From Nitrospira sp. UBA2082 (GTDB lineage: Bacteria; Nitrospirota; Nitrospiria; Nitrospirales; Nitrospiraceae), in contig DCZO01000032.1 in the NCBI GenBank assembly GCA_002331335.1, forward strand, positions 1 to 9,011: 9,011 nt of DNA, given 5' to 3'. A model generated the notes under the pieces. That model saw nothing but the letters and a program-made list of their open reading frames with translations. It did not search any database and was not told the DNA's origin. Numbering within the stretch: the stretch's first letter is position 1; each line of letters starts with the position of its first letter. A program made the translations under genes and the position numbers. Below, piece by piece: positions 5,485-9,011 of the stretch.

Positions 5485-6171
5485 TTATGAGCGAAACAAT
5501 CTCCACTCCAGCCGGCCATGGCGCATGGTGTAGATATCTTGAATGGGGGACCATGAGCTCATCGGCATACCCTCATCCACCTCGCGGCTGATCCGATCGA
5601 TCAACGGCAGCCACTCGCCCAACACCCGCTGGCCTTCGAACTGGCCGAGAGGACTCAACCGCATTCCGGCGGACACGAACCCGACGGACGTCTGATACAG
5701 AAAGGCGGCGGCGGTCTCTTGCGCATCCCATCCGCAGGCCCCCAATGTGAGTCCAAAGCTCACAGCCAGATGCCCGGGTGTCCGATCGGCCTCCACGGCG
5801 TCACGATAGGCTTCCACCACCGGCTTGTCTCGGAGTTGATCCGCGGCGACCTTGAGAACCTGCCGACCCATCTGGCGGCTCGCGGCTCGCGACTCACGAC
5901 CAATTTTCATGGCCTCCAGGTCGCGGTCCACCTCGATCGCCGGTGCGACCACCCCGGTCGCACCGGCTCGGTTCGCTATCTTTGCAGCCAGCACTTCCCG
6001 CCGACTCATACCCCCGCGTAGCAGATCTTCCACATAGCGGCCCAGTTGGTCGGAGTCTTTCACAGCGCCACCTTGCACAGCCGCTTCTAATCCGGACGAA
6101 AAGGCGTAGCCACCGGAGGGGAAAAAGCTGTCGACGAACCGGAGCCCTTCGAGCAACGCCCGTGTATTCAT
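5485..6171 (-). CDS. ureF: Urease accessory protein UreF
   Basis: UreF is an all-helical chaperone that bridges UreD and UreG in the urease maturation complex and controls UreG GTPase timing. I start it at the ATG at 6171 (228 residues, normal for the family), because the typical N-terminus follows immediately: an LLEGLRFVDS helix and FFPSGGYAFSSGLE at about 16-29. Other UreF-like stretches are the 'GHLAVSFGLTLGACGWD' helix region and the C-terminal 'SQ/DIYTMRHGRLEWRLFRS' end. The frame stays open 50 codons further, back into ureC, but that part has no family likeness. The ribosome site is weak. The 97-base gap from ureC contains repeated inverted words that could shape translation or mRNA stability. 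Confidence 0.94.
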   Translation of the reverse strand: MNTRALLEGLRFVDSFFPSGGYAFSSGLEAAVQGGAVKDSDQLGRYVEDLLRGGMSRREVLAAKIANRAGATGVVAPAIEVDRDLEAMKIGRESRAASRQMGRQVLKVAADQLRDKPVVEAYRDAVEADRTPGHLAVSFGLTLGACGWDAQETAAAFLYQTSVGFVSAGMRLSPLGQFEGQRVLGEWLPLIDRISREVDEGMPMSSWSPIQDIYTMRHGRLEWRLFRS

Positions 6172-6179
6172 GAATCCGG

Positions 6180-6258
6180 GCTGACAGGCCTCAGGCCGAT
6201 ACGCTGACAGGATGGGACGAAGGCTCCGCCTGCGCTTGTCAGCCTGCAACTTGTCAGC
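6180..6258. repeat. Cluster of GCTGACA / TGTCAGC words in the ureC-ureF gap
   Basis: GCTGACA occurs at 6180-6186 and 6203-6209, and its reverse complement TGTCAGC at 6237-6243 and 6252-6258. On the operon mRNA the two upstream words can pair with either of the two downstream words. One combination extends to eight pairs (GGCTGACA with TGTCAGCC). The gap is the longest inside the urease operon. Alternative stem-loops here could affect RNA processing or the rate of UreF synthesis relative to UreC. Confidence 0.55.
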
Positions 6259-6269
6259 GATCCCTTTCC

Positions 6270-7990
<1,721 letters not shown>

Positions 7991-7994
<4 letters not shown>

Positions 7995-8473
7995 CGTTTC
8001 CCTCCTTTCCCGGAGAATCCCTGCTCAGCCGCCCGCGCCAGCGCATTCGCCTTGACCGCCGGATCGTCCAGCGATCCACCGGTCAGCCCATTGATGCCAT
8101 AGGCAACCCGTTTCCCCGCCAAGGCGACGACCGTCACCCGTTTCTCTTCCCCCGGTTCGAACCGTACCGCCGTCCCCGCTGGAATGGACAGCCGGAAACC
8201 GAACGCCTGCTCCCGGTCGAACGTGAGGGCGCGGTTGGATTCGAAAAAATGACAATGGGAACCGACTTGAATCGGCCGATCACCCGTATTGGCGACGAGC
8301 AATTCCTTGGTCGGGCGGCCTGCGTTGAGTTCAATGTCTCCGGCCGCGAAGTGAATTTGCCCCGGCACGACCGGCTTTGACAACTCGGCCTTGATCACGG
8401 CAGCTAGAGAGGTTCCTTGTTTCCGGGGCGCACGTTGAGTTTTCTTTGAGGCGCTGGTGGTCTTCTTCGGCAT
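7991..8473 (-). CDS. ureB: Urease beta subunit UreB with terminal extensions
   Basis: UreB is the small beta subunit packing against UreC in the urease trimer. The family core runs from about residue 35 (VVPGQIHFAAGDIELNAGRPT) through GSHCHFFESNRALTFDREQAFGFRLSIPAGTAVRFEPGE to YGINGLTGGSLDD. Separate beta subunits are usually a little over 100 residues; this one has 160. The excess is a basic N-terminal tail (seven Lys/Arg in the first 20 residues, rich in Ser/Thr) and a C-terminal tail ending GFSGKGGKR. The ATG at 8473 is supported by GAGGAGGG five bases upstream, so the long N-terminus is probably genuine. The gene follows ureA after 51 bases and its stop overlaps the ureC GTG start. Confidence 0.96.
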
Positions 8474-8524
8474 CGGTACCCTCCTCGGCGGATTGGCAAT
8501 GAATACCCCTTGTCGGCACCCCGC

Positions 8525-8827
8525 TTATCGGATCGGATCGTGTACCGTCACCAGTTTCGTCCCGTCCGGGAAGGTCCCTTCGACCTGAAACTCATGAATC
8601 ATCTCCGGCACACCTGGCATCACGTCCTTGCGCGACAGCAGCGTCGTGCCATAGGACATGAGATCGGCCACGGAGCGACCGTCACGGATCCCTTCCAGAA
8701 TGGCGGCGGTCAGGTAGGCAATAGCCTCAGGGTGATTGAGCTTGAGCCCGCGTTTCTTTCTGTCGGCGGCCAATTGTCCGGCCGTGTAGATCAACAGTTT
8801 TTCCTGTTCCCTCGGGGTGAGATGCAT
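8525..8827 (-). CDS. ureA: Urease gamma subunit UreA
   Basis: UreA is the gamma structural subunit of the (UreABC)3 enzyme. The 100-residue protein is normal length and matches the family throughout: MHLTPREQEKLLIYTAG at the start, KLNHPEAIAYL, EGIRDGRSVADLM, the VPEMIHEFQVEGTFPDGTKLV block and a final VHDPIR. The start at 8827 is fixed by AGGAGG four bases upstream and by the canonical N-terminus. The frame is open to 8926, but that part is arginine-rich and unlike urease. It is the first urease gene, 127 bases after the end of urtE, with no clear terminator between them. The operon may therefore be read through from the urea transporter genes, with a weaker possibility of its own promoter in the gap. 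Confidence 0.97.
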   Translation of the reverse strand: MHLTPREQEKLLIYTAGQLAADRKKRGLKLNHPEAIAYLTAAILEGIRDGRSVADLMSYGTTLLSRKDVMPGVPEMIHEFQVEGTFPDGTKLVTVHDPIR

Positions 8828-8954
8828 GGGTCCTCCTCTGTCCTCAACCGACGGCGATGTGCGAGGGGCTTCCCTCCTGCTCCAGGATCGAGCCGGGAAC
8901 AGCCTACGGCGATCCGTTTGACACAAGGGCGGAGCCGTACGTCGAACCGAGCCC

Positions 8955-9011
8955 TCACACCGTCAGATATTGCCGCACCATGTCGGCATTCAACTCCGTG
9001 CTTTTCCCCTG
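8955..9011 (-). CDS. urtE: Urea ABC transporter ATP-binding protein UrtE (C-terminal end only)
   Basis: Only the last 18 codons and the stop lie in the window, reading QGKSTELNADMVRQYLTV. UrtE proteins characteristically end with a Glu-Leu, then two to four residues, then a V-R-x-Y/H-L-T-V tail, and the gene lies directly ahead of ureA on the same strand, which is the usual place for the transporter operon. UrtE is one of the two cytoplasmic ATPases that power the UrtABCDE high-affinity urea importer, supplying the substrate for the urease encoded next. The catalytic motifs are outside the window. LivF-type amino acid transporter ATPases have a similar tail, but the urease context favours UrtE. 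Confidence 0.72.
   Translation of the reverse strand, partial: QGKSTELNADMVRQYLTV

Noticed and set aside
8828..8926. A longer UreA start 33 codons upstream
   Set aside because: The strong ribosome site and canonical UreA N-terminus are at 8827; the upstream residues are arginine-rich and unlike urease.

Overview
The window is a piece of a bacterial chromosome dominated by a urease operon on the minus strand. The order from high to low coordinate is urtE (3' end only), ureA, ureB, ureC, ureF, ureG, ureD. A urea ABC transporter (urtABCDE) directly ahead of ureABCFGD, with no ureE between the accessory genes, is the arrangement I associate from memory with Nitrospira (nitrite-oxidising or comammox Nitrospirota). 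The protein sequences and the moderately high GC of the operon fit that. The genus is inferred from layout and sequence style, not from a search.

Region 3881-9011 is the urea-use module. UrtE is one of the two ATPases of the UrtABCDE urea importer. UreA, UreB and UreC are the gamma, beta and alpha subunits of nickel urease. UreF, UreG and UreD are the chaperones that load nickel and carbon dioxide into the active site. All UreC active-site ligands are present. The genes are tightly packed: ureB/ureC overlap by a GTGA, and ureG/ureD probably do too. The largest internal gap, between ureC and ureF, carries repeated GCTGACA/TGTCAGC words. A stem-loop lies just after the ureD stop.

Region 1261-3880 looks like an inserted or rearranged block. 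It holds a three-gene plus-strand cluster (a small membrane-anchored protein, an unrecognised lipoprotein, a DUF2846-type lipoprotein) with clearly lower GC than the urease genes. It also holds a plausible sigma-70 promoter ahead of that cluster, a large imperfect palindrome and a small minus-strand DUF4926-like gene. The block is flanked by two copies, in the same orientation, of the last 60 bases of ureD. One is the real 3' end (3881-3940). The other is an orphan at 1201-1260 that still reads as the last 19 codons plus stop. That is the pattern left when an element inserts into the 3' end of a gene and restores it, although an old partial duplication of ureD would also explain it. No integrase or transposase gene is visible.

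Region 1-1200 has two small minus-strand genes that probably form a unit: a DUF3467-like protein, then a secreted OB-fold-like protein. Beyond them is a weakly supported start of a further gene running off the left edge.

I see no convincing new multi-gene system. The ureD 3'-end duplication and its enclosed island are the most interesting signal.
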